Below, piece by piece: positions 50,145-61,248 of a stretch of DNA of 64,000 nucleotides. This DNA comes from Devosia soli (GTDB lineage: Bacteria > Pseudomonadota > Alphaproteobacteria > Rhizobiales > Devosiaceae), in assembly GCF_000970455.1 (NCBI RefSeq), contig NZ_LAJG01000022.1, positions 225,716 to 289,715 of the forward strand, read 5' to 3'. A program made the translations under genes and the position numbers. The notes beneath the pieces are model-generated. The model ran no database searches. It was not told where the DNA came from and worked only from the letters and a program-made list of their open reading frames with translations. How positions within the stretch are numbered: position 1 is the stretch's first letter; every line of letters starts with the position of its first letter.

Positions 50145-50149
50145 ATAAG

Positions 50150-50178
50150 GAGCCCGCATCGAGCGGGCTCTTTTTTTT
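50150..50178. terminator. Bidirectional-type terminator of the DUF2171 gene
   Basis: GAGCCCGC-ATCGA-GCGGGCTC followed by eight T (50171-50178). The T-run overlaps the last bases of the convergent ubiG gene. Confidence 0.85.
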
Positions 50179-50914
50179 AGGCGGGACGGTTGGCGAGGAC
50201 CATGTAATTGATGCCCGTATCGTCCGAGAGTTTCCATTCATCGGCGATAGGGTGGAAGACGACGCCCTTGTCTTCGATCACTTTCAGACCATTGCGCGTG
50301 ATGAGGCTGTGGATCTCGTCAGGCGTCAGGAACTTCCGCCAGTCATGTGTGCCCTTGGGCAGCCAGCGCAGGACGTATTCAGCACCGACCACGGCCAAAG
50401 CATAGGCGCGGGCGGTGCGGTTGAGGGTGGCGGTGAACATCAGGCCGCCTGGCGCGACGAGATCGGCGCAGCTTTTCATATAGAGCGGGACGTTATCGAC
50501 ATGTTCGACGACTTCCATATTGAGGACGACGTCGAATTTCTCGCCGGCCGCCACGAGGGCCTCGGAGGTCGTCACGCGATAGTCGATGTCGAGGCCGGAT
50601 TTTTCGGCATGGATTTTGGCGATTGTGATGTTGCGCTCGGCTGCATCGACGCCGGTGACCGTGGCGCCGAGCCGGGTCAGCGGCTCGCAGAGCAAGCCGC
50701 CGCCGCAGCCGATATCGACGATCTTCAAGCCTTCGAGCGGGCGCATCACGGTCGTGTCGCGGGCAAAATGGCTGATGAGATTGTCGCGGATATAGCTCAG
50801 GCGCACCGGGTTGAACTTGTGCAGCGGCTTGAACTTGCCCTTGGGGTTCCACCACTCCTCGGCCATGGCCGTAAACTTGGCGATTTCGGCGTCGTTGATG
50901 GTGGTTTCGGACAT
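50177..50914 (-). CDS. ubiG: Ubiquinone biosynthesis O-methyltransferase
   Basis: A 245-residue class I SAM methyltransferase that carries out both O-methylations of ubiquinone synthesis. EWWNPKGKFKPLHKFNPVRLSYIR near the N-terminus is a UbiG signature. The SAM motif is VDIGCGGGLLCEPLTRLGATVTGVDA, then VLNMEVVEHVDN. Start: ATG at 50914, with AAGGAG 5 bases upstream; the longer frame is not supported. It is divergent from lysC. Confidence 0.97.
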   Translation of the reverse strand: MSETTINDAEIAKFTAMAEEWWNPKGKFKPLHKFNPVRLSYIRDNLISHFARDTTVMRPLEGLKIVDIGCGGGLLCEPLTRLGATVTGVDAAERNITIAKIHAEKSGLDIDYRVTTSEALVAAGEKFDVVLNMEVVEHVDNVPLYMKSCADLVAPGGLMFTATLNRTARAYALAVVGAEYVLRWLPKGTHDWRKFLTPDEIHSLITRNGLKVIEDKGVVFHPIADEWKLSDDTGINYMVLANRPA

Positions 50915-51096
50915 GGGGCACTCCTTTGTCCTCATATGGCCCAGCTTGAGGCCACCATTCAAGGCACGCGGTGCCGCAGGGGTTGCGATCCCAGTTGATC
51001 CCATCGCCGGTTTGTGGCATTTCCCCGCGCTAATGAAAGCGTACCGCCGGGTTCGGCGGAGAGTGCTTTGACTTATCGCTTTAGCCGGGGAAGCCA

Positions 51097-52362
51097 GTGG
51101 CCCGTATCGTCGTCAAGTTCGGTGGCACTTCGATGGCCAATATCGAACGCATCCGCCATTCCGCTCTCCATGTGAAGCGCGAGATCGAAGCCGGCAACGA
51201 AGTCGCCGTCGTCGTCTCGGCCATGTCGGGCAAAACCAATGAACTGGTCGGCTGGGTCAATGACGCGAGCAAATTCCACGATGCGCGCGAATATGATGCC
51301 GTCGTGGCTTCTGGCGAACAGGTGACAGCCGGCCTGATGGCGATCGTCCTCTCAGAAATGGGCATTCAATCGCGCTCCTTTGCGGGCTGGCAGGTGCCGA
51401 TCCATACCGACGACTCGCATGGCGCGGCGCGGATCACCGGGATCGATCCGACCGAACTCGACAAGCGGATGAGCGATGGCTGGGTGCCGGTGATTACCGG
51501 CTTCCAGGGCATTTCGCCCCATGGCCGGGTGACGACGCTGGGCCGTGGCGGTTCGGACACTTCCGCAGTGGCGGTCGCGGCAGCCGTCGGTGCGGATCGC
51601 TGCGATATCTATACCGATGTGGACGGCGTTTACACGACCGACCCGCGCATCGTCCCCAAGGCCCAGCGCATGACCAAGATTTCTTTTGAGGAAATGCTTG
51701 AGATGGCCTCGCTCGGCGCCAAGGTCCTGATGATCCGCTCGGTTGAAATGGCCATGGCGCACAAGGTTCGCCTTCTGGTGCGCTCCAGTTTTGATGACCC
51801 CAATGCGCCCCAGATTGCGCCCGATGGGTCGCCCGGTGTTCCCGGCACGCTCGTTTGCGATGAGGATGAGATCATGGAAAAGCAGATCGTTTCGGGCGTG
51901 ACGCTCGCCAAGGCCGAGGCCAAGATCACCCTGCGCGACGTCAAGGACAAGCCCGGTGTGGCTGCAGCCATCTTCGGCCAGCTCGCCGACGAAGGCATTA
52001 TCGTCGACATGATCGTCCAGAACATCGCCGATGATGGCGCGACGACCGACATCACCTTTACCGTGCCCGACAGCGAATATGACAAGGCTGTTCGCGCGCT
52101 CGAAGAAAACGGCGGCAAGTTCGAATATGCGCGCCTTTCGGGCTCGAAGGGCGGGGCGAAGGTCTCGGTCGTCGGCGTCGGTATGCGCAGCCATGCCGGT
52201 GTCGCGTCGACCATGTTCAAGGCGCTGGCCGACAAGGGCATCAATATCCAGCTGATCACGACTTCGGAAATCAAGACCTCGGTGTTGATCGACGAAGAAT
52301 ATGCTGAGCTTGCGGTTCGCGCGCTGCACACCTATTACGGATTGGATAAGAAGGACGCCTGA
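51097..52362 (+). CDS. lysC: Aspartate kinase
   Basis: The 421-residue first enzyme of the lysine/threonine/methionine pathway. The kinase domain begins VKFGGTSMAN and contains GRGGSDTSAVAVAAAV and DVDGVYTTDPR. Two C-terminal ACT domains (about 265-415) provide feedback control: ITLRDVKDKPGVAAAIFGQLADEGI and VSVVGVGMRSHAGVASTMFKALADKGINIQLITTSEIKTSVLI. The start is GTG with GGGGAAG 5 bases upstream. It is upstream of ptsP, a common arrangement in Rhizobiales. Confidence 0.97.
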   Translation: MARIVVKFGGTSMANIERIRHSALHVKREIEAGNEVAVVVSAMSGKTNELVGWVNDASKFHDAREYDAVVASGEQVTAGLMAIVLSEMGIQSRSFAGWQVPIHTDDSHGAARITGIDPTELDKRMSDGWVPVITGFQGISPHGRVTTLGRGGSDTSAVAVAAAVGADRCDIYTDVDGVYTTDPRIVPKAQRMTKISFEEMLEMASLGAKVLMIRSVEMAMAHKVRLLVRSSFDDPNAPQIAPDGSPGVPGTLVCDEDEIMEKQIVSGVTLAKAEAKITLRDVKDKPGVAAAIFGQLADEGIIVDMIVQNIADDGATTDITFTVPDSEYDKAVRALEENGGKFEYARLSGSKGGAKVSVVGVGMRSHAGVASTMFKALADKGINIQLITTSEIKTSVLIDEEYAELAVRALHTYYGLDKKDA

Positions 52363-52432
52363 TCCCGTTTCGAGGGGGAATGGGGCCGCGTCCGATCAAG
52401 GGGGGCGGCTCGGCGGGGCTGCCGAAGACGGG

Positions 52433-54700
52433 ATGGTCACGACCATAGGCGGCCCAAGGGTGCTGCTGCGGCAATTGCGCGAAACCATGGCGGAGCCTCT
52501 GGCTTCGCAGGCGCGCCTCGACAAGATTGTTGGCCTGATCGCCGAAAACATGCGGGCCGATGTCTGCTCGTTTTACGTGCTGCGCGACGATGGCGCGCTC
52601 GAACTTTTCGCCACCAAGGGTCTCAAGGCCGAATCGGTCCACATGACGACGCTTCGCCTCGGCGAGGGGCTCGTGGGCCTCATCGCATCAGAGGCTGAAC
52701 CGCTCAGCCTTGACGATGCGCCGAGCCATCCCGGCTTTGCCTATAGGCCGGAAACGGGCGAGGACAAATATAATTCATTCCTCGGCGTGCCGGTGCTGAG
52801 AGCGGGGCAAACCCTGGGGGTTCTGGTCGTCCAAAATGCCGAGCGCCGGCATTACGGCGAAGACGAAACCGAGGCCATGCTGACTACGGCCACAATCCTT
52901 GCGGAAATGGTGGCCACTTCCGACTTCGACAATCTGATCAAGCCGGGCTCCGATATCGACCTCAGGCGTCCCCGCATGTTCAACGGCGTCAGCTTTACCG
53001 ATGGAATTGCGCTGGGCACGGTCGTGCTCCACGATCCGCGCGTCGTCGTCGTCAACTTTATCGCCGAGGACACGGACGCTGAAAAGCTACGGCTCGACAA
53101 CGCCTTGGCCAGCATGCGCGTCTCGATCGATGCCATGCTCGACCATGGCGACATGCAGCCGAGCTCGGATCACCGCGAGATCCTTGAAACCTATCGCATG
53201 TTCGCCAATGATCGCGGCTGGGTGAACCGGCTGACCGAGGCGATCGAGAACGGACTTTCGGCGGAAGCCGCGGTCGAGCGCGTGCAGAACGACACGCGCG
53301 CGCGCATGCTGCGCCAGACCGATCCCTATATTCGCGATCGGCTCCATGATCTCGACGATCTCGCCAATCGGCTCTTGCGCGTCCTGACCAATACCAACCA
53401 GCAGGGGCAGCGCGAGCTGCCGGACAATGCCATTCTCGTTGCCCGCAATATGGGGCCGGCGGAACTGCTCGAATATGATCGCAAGAAGCTGCGCGGGCTC
53501 GTGCTCGAAGAGGGCGGATCGACGGCGCACGTCGCCATCGTTGCGCGTTCGCTCGGGCTCGTTGCCGTGGGCCAGGCGGATTCGATCGTTTCGATGTGTG
53601 AAACGGGCGACGATATCATCATCGATGGCTCGGCAGGGCAGGTGCATCTGCGGCCGACGCCCGATGTCGAGCAGACCTATATCGACAAGGTGCGGATTTC
53701 GGCCAAGCGCCGGGCCCATTATGCCGCGCTCAAGGACAAGCCGAGCGTCACCAAAGACGGCGTCGATATTACGCTCCTCCACAATTCCGGGCTCGTGGCT
53801 GATCTGCCCATGCTCGACGATACCGGCGCTGCCGGGGTCGGGCTCTTCCGCACCGAATTGCAGTTCATGATCGCGAGCAAGCTGCCGCGTTTGCAGGAAC
53901 AGGTCGATCTCTACGCTGAAGCGATGGAAATCGCCGGGGATCGGCCGATTGTCTTCCGCCTTCTCGATATCGGCGGGGACAAGGTCGTGCCGTATCTCCG
54001 CTCGATGGCCGAGGAAAACCCGGCCATGGGCTATCGCTCGATCCGCCTCGGGCTCGATCGGCCGGGTCTGTTGCGCACGCAGGTCCGGGCGTTGCTGCTC
54101 GCCGCGCGCGGGCGCCAGCTGAAAATCCTCGTGCCCATGGTCACGGAAACTTTTGAGTTCCGGCAGACCAAGCTTGTCGTCTTCAAGGAAATGGAAAGGC
54201 TGCGGCGCGCGGGCGAACCAGTGCCGTCGCGGCTTGAGCTGGGCGCCATGGTGGAGGTGCCGTCGCTGCTCTTCGAGCTCGACCAGATCATGCCCGAGGC
54301 TGATTTCGTGTCGATCGGCTCGAACGATCTCGTGCAGTTTTTGACAGCCGCCGATCGCGCCAATCCCCGTGTTTCCAAGAACTACGATCCGATCGGCCTG
54401 CCGCGTCTGCGGGCGATCAGGCTCGTTGTCGATGCGGCGCGGCGGCACAATAAGCCGGTGACCATGTGCGGCGAACTGGCCGGGCGGCCGATGGAAGCCT
54501 TGGCACTGATGGCGATCGGCATGACGCGGCTCTCCATGGGGCCGGCTTCGATCGGGCCGATCAAGGAAATGGTGCTCAACCTCGATCTCAAGCCGATCCA
54601 GGACTCGGTGGCTGCAGCTTTGACCGTGGGCGCCGACGGTGTTGCCATCCGTGAATTGCTGACCGAATGGGTGGAAAAACAAAACTTGCCCATGGGGTGA
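52433..54700 (+). CDS. ptsP: PTS enzyme I-Ntr (PEP-protein phosphotransferase)
   Basis: A 755-residue enzyme that starts the nitrogen phosphotransferase relay by taking phosphate from PEP and passing it to NPr. The N-terminal GAF domain (about 15-150) contains [22 protein letters not shown]. The phosphohistidine site is [16 protein letters not shown]. The C-terminal PEP-binding TIM barrel has [23 protein letters not shown] and [19 protein letters not shown]. The GAF domain probably senses a small molecule. Start: ATG at 52433 after the lysC stop. Confidence 0.96.
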   Translation: MVTTIGGPRVLLRQLRETMAEPLASQARLDKIVGLIAENMRADVCSFYVLRDDGALELFATKGLKAESVHMTTLRLGEGLVGLIASEAEPLSLDDAPSHPGFAYRPETGEDKYNSFLGVPVLRAGQTLGVLVVQNAERRHYGEDETEAMLTTATILAEMVATSDFDNLIKPGSDIDLRRPRMFNGVSFTDGIALGTVVLHDPRVVVVNFIAEDTDAEKLRLDNALASMRVSIDAMLDHGDMQPSSDHREILETYRMFANDRGWVNRLTEAIENGLSAEAAVERVQNDTRARMLRQTDPYIRDRLHDLDDLANRLLRVLTNTNQQGQRELPDNAILVARNMGPAELLEYDRKKLRGLVLEEGGSTAHVAIVARSLGLVAVGQADSIVSMCETGDDIIIDGSAGQVHLRPTPDVEQTYIDKVRISAKRRAHYAALKDKPSVTKDGVDITLLHNSGLVADLPMLDDTGAAGVGLFRTELQFMIASKLPRLQEQVDLYAEAMEIAGDRPIVFRLLDIGGDKVVPYLRSMAEENPAMGYRSIRLGLDRPGLLRTQVRALLLAARGRQLKILVPMVTETFEFRQTKLVVFKEMERLRRAGEPVPSRLELGAMVEVPSLLFELDQIMPEADFVSIGSNDLVQFLTAADRANPRVSKNYDPIGLPRLRAIRLVVDAARRHNKPVTMCGELAGRPMEALALMAIGMTRLSMGPASIGPIKEMVLNLDLKPIQDSVAAALTVGADGVAIRELLTEWVEKQNLPMG

Positions 54701-54795
54701 GGTGGTCCATCCATCTTCCATTGGCCTTGGTGCCTCTTGCGATTGCTGGCGCTCGCGACTATCCAAGGCCGCTCTTGTGCCCGAAAGATTATTGC

Positions 54796-55872
54796 ATGCC
54801 CGCTTTGCCCGAGGATAAGCTCGACGCGCTTGCCACCCGTTTCCAATACATCGAGGCGGCCCTTTCGGGCGGCGCGAGCCCGGACGAACTGGCCAAGCTC
54901 AGCAAAGAGCATTCCGACCTTTCCCCCATCGTTGCCGAGATCAATGCCTATAAAAAGGCGCTGATGGACCGCGCCGAAGCCGCAGCCCTGGCCAAGGGCG
55001 CGGACAAGGAAATGGCCGAAATGGCCGAAGCGGAACTCGAGGAACTCGATGAAAAGATTGAGAAATTAACCCAAACGATCTTCATCATGCTGCTGCCCAA
55101 GGACGAGGCGGACGAAAAGTCGATCATCCTTGAAATCCGCGGCGGCACGGGCGGCGACGAGGCGGCCTTGTTCGCGGGCGACCTCTTTCGCATGTATGAG
55201 CGCTATGCCTCTTTGCGCGGCTGGAAAGTCACGCTGATGGAGGAGAGCCCCGGGGAAATGGGGGGTTATAAGGAAGTCATCGCTAATGTCTCGGGCAAGG
55301 GCGTTTATGCGCGGATGAAGTACGAATCCGGCGTCCATCGCGTGCAGCGCGTGCCGGCGACGGAAGGCTCGGGGCGCATTCATACGTCGGCAGCAACGGT
55401 GGCGGTGCTGCCCGAGGTCGAAGACATTGATATTGAAATCAGAAACGAAGATATCCGCATCGATACGATGCGCGCTTCGGGCGCTGGCGGACAGCACGTC
55501 AACACCACCGACTCAGCGGTTCGCATCACGCATTTGCCGACGGGGATAGTTGTCACCTCGGCGATGAAGTCGCAGCACCAGAACCGGGCGCAGGCTATGG
55601 TGGTGTTGCGCTCGCGGCTTTATGAAATGCAGCGCGAAGAGCGCGACAGCGCGCGTTCGGCCGAGCGCAAGGGGCAGGTGGGTTCGGGCGATCGCTCAGA
55701 GCGGATCCGCACCTATAATTTCCCGCAGGGACGCGTGACGGACCATCGTATCAACCTGACTTTGTATAAGCTTGACAAGGTGATAGCGGGCGAAGCGCTC
55801 GATGAATTGATCGAGGCGCTGATCACCGAGAACCAGGCGGCGCAATTGGCCGCGATGGAGAATTCGAACTGA
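54796..55872 (+). CDS. prfA: Peptide chain release factor 1
   Basis: A 358-residue release factor that ends translation at UAA and UAG. The codon-reading PAT tripeptide is in [18 protein letters not shown]. The universal GGQ motif that triggers peptide release is in [20 protein letters not shown], where the Gln is methylated by PrmC. Start: ATG at 54796; the ribosome site is weak. prmC overlaps its stop. Confidence 0.98.
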   Translation: MPALPEDKLDALATRFQYIEAALSGGASPDELAKLSKEHSDLSPIVAEINAYKKALMDRAEAAALAKGADKEMAEMAEAELEELDEKIEKLTQTIFIMLLPKDEADEKSIILEIRGGTGGDEAALFAGDLFRMYERYASLRGWKVTLMEESPGEMGGYKEVIANVSGKGVYARMKYESGVHRVQRVPATEGSGRIHTSAATVAVLPEVEDIDIEIRNEDIRIDTMRASGAGGQHVNTTDSAVRITHLPTGIVVTSAMKSQHQNRAQAMVVLRSRLYEMQREERDSARSAERKGQVGSGDRSERIRTYNFPQGRVTDHRINLTLYKLDKVIAGEALDELIEALITENQAAQLAAMENSN

Positions 55873-56741
55873 GCGAGACCGTCACCATCGGCGCGCTTTG
55901 GCGGCGGTGGCGGGACGAATTGACCGAAAAAGGCTTTGCGACGCCGACGCTCGACGCCAAGCTTCTGGTGGGGCATGTGCTCGGGCTCGATGCACTGCAA
56001 TTGGCCCTCAAAGAGGGCGAAACTGTTAGCAGCACGTTAACATCGAGCCTCGCCGAAGTGTTCGAACGACGTCTTTCGGGTGAATCGGTGGCGCGGATCA
56101 TTGGGCACAGGGAGTTCTATGGGCTCGATTTCGGGCTCAATGCCGCGACGCTCGAGCCGCGGCCGGATACGGAATTGCTGGTCGATCTGGCGCTTGAGGC
56201 TTTGCCCGAGGGCGGTCGCCTGCTCGACATGGGGACCGGGACCGGGTGTATTCCGATCTCGGTTCTGATCAATCGGCCCGATGCGGTCGGGGTCGCGACG
56301 GATCTGAGTATGGAGGCGCTGGCGCAGGCCGGGGATAATGCCAAGCGGCATGGGGTCGAGGGGCGGCTGACCTTGCTTCAAGGGAATTGGTTTGGGGCTC
56401 TTGGTTCCGGAGAGCGGTTCGATCTCATTCTCTCCAATCCGCCCTATATCGAAACTGCCGTGGTCGAGACGCTGGCGGCGGAGGTGAAGGATTTCGATCC
56501 GCTTCTGGCGCTCGATGGCGGGCCGGATGGCTTGGCGCCTTATCGGGTGATAGCGAACGGAGCGCGGGACTGGCTGCGGCCGAATGGGCGGGTGCTGGTC
56601 GAGATCGGCTTCGACCAGGGCGAGTCAGTCAGCGGGCTTTTCGCGGCTGCGGGATTTTCCGAGATTTCGGTTCACAAGGACCTTGCGGGGCTTGATCGTG
56701 TGGTTTCGGCGCACCACCTGAAAGATACAAAAGCGTCCTAG
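55869..56741 (+). CDS. prmC: Release factor glutamine methyltransferase
   Basis: A class I SAM methyltransferase that methylates the GGQ glutamine of release factors. The SAM-binding motif is [16 protein letters not shown]; the diagnostic catalytic motif NPPY is in [12 protein letters not shown]. Similarity to PrmC N-termini begins with [21 protein letters not shown], upstream of the first conventional start (TTG at 55920). The only candidate in front of it is CTG at 55869, which overlaps the prfA stop (CTGA). With that start the protein has 290 residues, the usual length; with TTG it has 273. Confidence 0.9.
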   Translation: MSETVTIGALWRRWRDELTEKGFATPTLDAKLLVGHVLGLDALQLALKEGETVSSTLTSSLAEVFERRLSGESVARIIGHREFYGLDFGLNAATLEPRPDTELLVDLALEALPEGGRLLDMGTGTGCIPISVLINRPDAVGVATDLSMEALAQAGDNAKRHGVEGRLTLLQGNWFGALGSGERFDLILSNPPYIETAVVETLAAEVKDFDPLLALDGGPDGLAPYRVIANGARDWLRPNGRVLVEIGFDQGESVSGLFAAAGFSEISVHKDLAGLDRVVSAHHLKDTKAS

Positions 56742-57063
56742 ACTGAAGAAAGACACTTTCTGCTGGTCAAAACTGCGCAAAGCGGCTAGTTTGACCGTGC
56801 TGTCACTGGCGCATCATGGGCGCCGCGGCGATCACACCCGATCTCAATAGTGATGCGGCTTGAGCCGCGCTTGTCCGAAGGCTCGGCGCAAGTAGAAGAT
56901 CAGGGCGGAATTTTCCGGGAAGCGCCGCCCGAGAGCATACGGTTTTCATGAAACCAGTATACCCCATCCACAGCGATGACCGCGGGATGTGGGGCCAGGC
57001 CGGATGATATCCGGTCCGCCCAGATGTGACGCTTACCGATCTAGAGTTAGACAAAGCGACCCG
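56742..57063. other. Gap between prmC and the DUF4167 gene
   Basis: 322 bases without a gene. I see short inverted repeats (for example GATATCCGG-type around 57006-57016) and an AT-richer stretch at 56944-56962 that may carry a promoter, but nothing decisive. Confidence 0.45.
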
Positions 57064-57702
57064 ATGAGACCAAACCAGAACAAGAACCGGCAGCGTGGCC
57101 GGAACGGCGGACGCAAGCACGTCAACCCGCTGTCGCGTAACTATGAGAGCAACGGCCCGGACGTGAAAGTCCGCGGCAATGCGGCTCATGTCGCCGAAAA
57201 ATACCTGCAGCTGGCGCGCGATGCCCAGTCCTCGGGTGACTCGGTGATGGCGGAGAATTATCTCCAGCACGCCGAACATTATTTCCGCATCGTTTCCTCC
57301 GCCCAGCAGGCCATGAATGGCCAGCGCGATGGCCAGAGCCAGGACGACAACGAGTTCGATGACGATGTCTCGGACATCAATTCGCGCTTCTCCTCGCCCC
57401 AGCCGGTGCAGAACCATAGCGGCAACGACGCCAATGAAGAGGCTGCCCAGCCGGCGCCCGTCGCGGCTCCTGCGGTGGCGGAAGACGGCGACCAGCCAGC
57501 GGCCGAACCGGCCGAAGCCGGTGCCGCGGCCCCGGCCGCCGAAGGTGAAGCCGCGCCGCGCAAGCAGCGCGAACGCCGCCCGCGCCGCCGTCGTCCGACA
57601 GGCCAGGACGGCAATGTCGACCCGGCCAATGCACCCCAGCCAGATGTCGGCGAATTGCCGGCCTTCCTGACCGGTGGCAGCACGGCGAACGCTGCCGAGT
57701 GA
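57064..57702 (+). CDS. DUF4167 domain-containing protein
   Basis: A 212-residue protein of unknown function. The conserved N-terminal domain (about 1-80) reads MRPNQNKNRQRGRNGGRKHVN, then NPLSRNYESNGPDVKVRGNAAHVAEKYLQLARDAQSSGDSVMAENYLQHAEHYFRIV. It is very basic at first (RNRQRGRN--), then helical. The remaining ~130 residues are acidic and Ala/Pro-rich and finish with a basic patch (RKQRERRPRRRRP). The composition suggests RNA or nucleic-acid binding, but this is an inference. The position between prmC and clpB is typical of Hyphomicrobiales. Confidence 0.9.
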   Translation: MRPNQNKNRQRGRNGGRKHVNPLSRNYESNGPDVKVRGNAAHVAEKYLQLARDAQSSGDSVMAENYLQHAEHYFRIVSSAQQAMNGQRDGQSQDDNEFDDDVSDINSRFSSPQPVQNHSGNDANEEAAQPAPVAAPAVAEDGDQPAAEPAEAGAAAPAAEGEAAPRKQRERRPRRRRPTGQDGNVDPANAPQPDVGELPAFLTGGSTANAAE

Positions 57703-57821
57703 TTTTTTGGCCGCTGGGTTGGTGGGTGAAATACCTTCTCCCGCACTCCCTGCCAGCCTTACCCAATGAAGGGTGAGGCGGGGCGGTGGTGGCAAAGATC
57801 ATAGGCGATTTGAAACGAGAA

Positions 57822-57847
57822 GGCCGGGCGGTGTGCCCGGCCTTTTT
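57822..57847 (+). terminator. Terminator of the prfA-DUF4167 unit
   Basis: GGCCGGGC-GGTGT-GCCCGGCC followed by TTTTT. Confidence 0.85.
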
Positions 57848-57971
57848 GCTGGGCGGTGCTTTGGGCACGATGTGATGGCGCGCGGCACCGGCCGTTGCAA
57901 TGGTTTTCTGCAGCCTGGTGCGCGCTGATCGAGGCTCCGATTTTTGCGCCTATTTGGCTGCGGCAGGACCA

Positions 57972-58000
57972 TTGCCGCCCCAAAAATCCTTCCCATATAT
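57972..58000 (+). promoter_or_regulatory. Weak candidate clpB promoter
   Basis: TTGCCG, 17 bases, ATATAT preceded by CCC. The CCCATATAT -10 is heat-shock-sigma-like, but the -35 does not match CTTGAA well. Confidence 0.25.
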
Positions 58001-58168
58001 CTTTTCGATGATGCGGCGTGCCGACATCGAAGCTGGTCGTTTGGCGACGCTGAAAGTGGACATCACCTGAGCTGCCAAACGTCCGGTCCGGGCGTTTCAT
58101 CACCGACGCTTCCGTCGTCATGCCGGTGCCTTTGAGGGCTGGGTGGCGAGCGAGACAAGGAGAGTTGA

Positions 58169-60784
58169 ATGAATATCGAAAAATACACCGAGCGCTCGCG
58201 CGGCTTTATCCAGAGCGCGCAAACGGCAGCTTTGGGCAAGGGCCATCAGCAGTTCGCGCCGGTCCATCTTCTCAAAGTGCTTCTTGACGATGATCAGGGC
58301 CTTGCCTCTGGTCTGATCGAACGCGCCGGCGGTGACGCCAAGGCGGCGCGCGCAGGAGTCGAAGCGGCGCTCAACAAGATTCCAAAAGTTTCGGGCGATG
58401 CCGGCCAGCTTTATCTCAGCCGCGAGCTTGCCCGTGTGTTCGACACGGCCGAAAGCGCCGCGCAGAAGGCTGGTGACAGCTATGTCACGGCCGAACGGCT
58501 GCTGCTGGCGCTCGTGGTCGAAAAGGATACCGATGCCGGCAAGATCCTTGCCTCCGCCGGCCTAACGCCCCAGGGGCTCAATGCGGCGATTGAAGAAATC
58601 CGCAAGGGCCGGACGGCCGACTCCGCTTCGGCCGAGAACGCCTATGATGCGCTCAAGAAATATGCCCGCGACCTGACCCAGGATGTGCGCGAAGGCAAGC
58701 TCGACCCTGTCATTGGGCGCGACGAGGAAATTCGCCGCACCATTCAGGTGCTGAGCCGCCGCACCAAGAACAATCCCGTTCTTATAGGTGAACCCGGCGT
58801 CGGCAAGACGGCGATCGCCGAGGGCCTCGCCATCCGCATCGTCAACGGCGACGTGCCGGAATCATTGAAGAACAAGAGCCTCCTGGCGCTCGACATGGGC
58901 GCGCTGATTGCCGGCGCGAAATATCGCGGCGAGTTCGAAGAGCGTCTGAAATCGGTGCTGTCGGAAGTGCAGTCGGCCGAAGGGCAGATCATTCTGTTCA
59001 TCGACGAAATGCACACGCTCGTTGGTGCCGGCAAGGCGGACGGGGCGATGGATGCGTCCAATCTCTTGAAGCCCGCCTTGGCGCGCGGTGAGCTCCACTG
59101 CGTCGGCGCGACGACGCTTGATGAATATCGCAAGCATGTCGAAAAAGATCCGGCATTGGCCCGGCGTTTCCAGCCAGTGTTCGTCTCCGAGCCCACGGTC
59201 GAGGATACGATCTCGATCCTGCGTGGGCTCAAGGAAAAGTACGAGCTGCATCACGGCATTCGCATCGCCGACTCGGCGCTGGTGAGCGCGGCGACACTGT
59301 CGAACCGCTATATCACCGACCGCTTCCTGCCCGACAAGGCCATCGACCTGATGGACGAGGCGGCAGCGCGGCTGCGTATGGCTGTGGATTCGAAGCCCGA
59401 GGCGCTTGACGAACTCGATCGGCGCATCATGCAGCTCAAAATCGAGCGCGAGGCGCTGAAGAAGGAAACCGACGACGGCTCGAAGACCCGGCTCGAACGG
59501 CTCGAACATGACCTGTCTGGGCTCGAAGAGCAGGCGCAGGCGCTTTCGTCGAAATGGCTGGCGGAAAAGGAACGGCTGCAAGGGTCGACCAAGCTCAAGG
59601 AAGAGCTTGACGCGGCGCGTTCGCAACTCGAAATCGCGCAGCGGCAGGGCGATCTGGCGCGGGCGGGTGAGCTTGCCTATGGCGTCATTCCCGATCTCGA
59701 AAAGCGGCTGAAAACGGCCGATGATCCGAATGGCGATGGCAAGCCCGATCCGGTGATGGCCAAGGAAACCGTCGAGCCGACCGATATTGCGCAGGTGGTA
59801 TCGCGCTGGACCGGCATTCCGGTTGACCGGATGATGGAAGGCGAACGCGAAAAGCTCCTTCATATGGAGACTTCGCTTGGCGCCCGGGTCATCGGGCAGT
59901 CGGAGGCCGTGGCGGCCGTGGCCAAGGCGGTGCGCCGCTCGCGGGCAGGCCTGCAGGATCCGAACCGGCCGATCGGCTCGTTCATGTTCTTGGGGCCAAC
60001 CGGCGTCGGCAAGACCGAGCTGACCAAGGCGCTGGCGCAATTCCTCTTTGACGACGAGACCGCCATGGTGCGGCTCGATATGTCCGAGTTCATGGAAAAG
60101 CACTCAGTCGCGCGGCTGATCGGCGCCCCTCCGGGCTATGTCGGCTATGACGAAGGCGGCGTCCTCACCGAAGCGGTGCGGCGCCGGCCCTATCAGGTCG
60201 TTTTGTTCGACGAGATCGAAAAGGCGCATCCGGACGTGTTCAATGTTCTCCTCCAGGTGCTCGACGATGGGCGGCTGACGGACGGGCAGGGGCGTACGGT
60301 CGACTTCCGCAACACGGTGATCATCCTGACATCCAACCTTGGTGCCGAGTACCTCGTCGATCTCAAGGATGGGGAATCGGTGGAGCTGGTGCGCGGCAAA
60401 GTGCTCGATACGGTCAAGGGGGCGTTCCGTCCGGAATTCTTGAACCGCATCGACGAAATCCTGCTGTTCCATCGCCTCGGGCGCGAGCATATGGGCTCGA
60501 TCGTGGATATCCAGTTCGGGCGGCTCGAAAAGCTGCTGCGCGATCGGGATATTTCCCTCGAGCTCACCGGCAAGGCGCGCGACTGGCTCGCCCATGAGGG
60601 CTATGATCCGGCCTATGGCGCCCGGCCGCTCAAGCGCGTCATCCAGCGCGAAGTGCAGGACGAACTGGCCGAGGAGATTCTCTCGGGCAAGGTCTCGGAT
60701 GGCGCACACGTGCTGGTCGATGCGGACGACGAGGGCATCGTGCTACGCCCCGGCGGGGCCGGACAGCAAGACGCCGCAGCGTGA
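58169..60784 (+). CDS. clpB: ATP-dependent chaperone ClpB
   Basis: The 871-residue heat-shock disaggregase that works with DnaK. The order is: the Clp N-domain (about 1-145), AAA domain 1 with Walker [15 protein letters not shown] and [12 protein letters not shown], the coiled-coil middle domain characteristic of ClpB (about 405-525, [20 protein letters not shown]...), and AAA domain 2 with [14 protein letters not shown], then [16 protein letters not shown] and the C-terminal domain ([19 protein letters not shown]). Start: ATG with AAGGAG 7 bases upstream. A terminator follows. Confidence 0.98.
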   Translation: MNIEKYTERSRGFIQSAQTAALGKGHQQFAPVHLLKVLLDDDQGLASGLIERAGGDAKAARAGVEAALNKIPKVSGDAGQLYLSRELARVFDTAESAAQKAGDSYVTAERLLLALVVEKDTDAGKILASAGLTPQGLNAAIEEIRKGRTADSASAENAYDALKKYARDLTQDVREGKLDPVIGRDEEIRRTIQVLSRRTKNNPVLIGEPGVGKTAIAEGLAIRIVNGDVPESLKNKSLLALDMGALIAGAKYRGEFEERLKSVLSEVQSAEGQIILFIDEMHTLVGAGKADGAMDASNLLKPALARGELHCVGATTLDEYRKHVEKDPALARRFQPVFVSEPTVEDTISILRGLKEKYELHHGIRIADSALVSAATLSNRYITDRFLPDKAIDLMDEAAARLRMAVDSKPEALDELDRRIMQLKIEREALKKETDDGSKTRLERLEHDLSGLEEQAQALSSKWLAEKERLQGSTKLKEELDAARSQLEIAQRQGDLARAGELAYGVIPDLEKRLKTADDPNGDGKPDPVMAKETVEPTDIAQVVSRWTGIPVDRMMEGEREKLLHMETSLGARVIGQSEAVAAVAKAVRRSRAGLQDPNRPIGSFMFLGPTGVGKTELTKALAQFLFDDETAMVRLDMSEFMEKHSVARLIGAPPGYVGYDEGGVLTEAVRRRPYQVVLFDEIEKAHPDVFNVLLQVLDDGRLTDGQGRTVDFRNTVIILTSNLGAEYLVDLKDGESVELVRGKVLDTVKGAFRPEFLNRIDEILLFHRLGREHMGSIVDIQFGRLEKLLRDRDISLELTGKARDWLAHEGYDPAYGARPLKRVIQREVQDELAEEILSGKVSDGAHVLVDADDEGIVLRPGGAGQQDAAA

Positions 60785-60800
60785 GCTGATCAAATCGAGA

Positions 60801-60830
60801 AAGGGCCGGTCGACAGACCAGCCCTTTTTT
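60801..60830 (+). terminator. clpB terminator
   Basis: Stem GGGC-C-GGTC / GACC-A-GCCC around GACA, followed by six T. Confidence 0.75.
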
Positions 60831-60906
60831 GAATGCGGATTCGGAATCCGGCTTGTCCCACACACGACTCTGGACTAGAACAAAATGGGAACAACGGGAG
60901 GCGGGT

Positions 60907-61248
60907 GTGGCAGATAAGATCGACTATATCGAATTTCCATCAAGCGACCGGGCGGCGACGAGCGGGTTTTTTCGCGCGGCCTTCGGCTGGGGCGCGGTGA
61001 GCTATGGTCCTGATTATGACGGAATCGAAGGCGCGGGGATCGACGGGGGCGTCGATCAGGCGGCCGAAAGAGTTGCCGCCACCATGGCGATCATACGCAG
61101 CGACGATCTCGACGATGCCGAGCGGCGCGTCGTGGCGGCGGGTGGCGTGATCACGCGGCCGCAGTTCGATTTTCCAGGCGGCAGGCGGTTTCATTTCCGC
61201 GAGCCGGGCGGCAATGAACTCGCGGTCTGGGTGGCGCGGCCCGAATAG
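60907..61248 (+). CDS. VOC-family (glyoxalase-like) protein
   Basis: A 113-residue protein with the betaalphabetabetabeta fold of the vicinal oxygen chelate superfamily: DKIDYIEFPSSDRAATSGFFRAAFGWG at the N-terminus, then YDGIEGAGIDGGVD, and ITRPQFDFPGGRRFHFREPGGNELAVW at the C-terminus. The final Glu-Asn-like 'EPGGNELAVW' is the usual metal-side motif; the first-strand His is replaced by Tyr/Glu. Reaction unknown. The start is GTG at 60907, with GGGAGG upstream. It is convergent with the M23 gene; the two stop codons directly abut. Confidence 0.85.
   Translation: MADKIDYIEFPSSDRAATSGFFRAAFGWGAVSYGPDYDGIEGAGIDGGVDQAAERVAATMAIIRSDDLDDAERRVVAAGGVITRPQFDFPGGRRFHFREPGGNELAVWVARPE

Larger units (their letters stand above)
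57703..58168. other. Gap between the DUF4167 gene and clpB
   Basis: 466 bases without a gene. It contains a degenerate C-tract/G-tract repeat (57735-57790, hairpin CCTTACCC/GGGTGAGG), a strong terminator (57822-57847) and a weak candidate clpB promoter (57972-58000). Confidence 0.55.
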
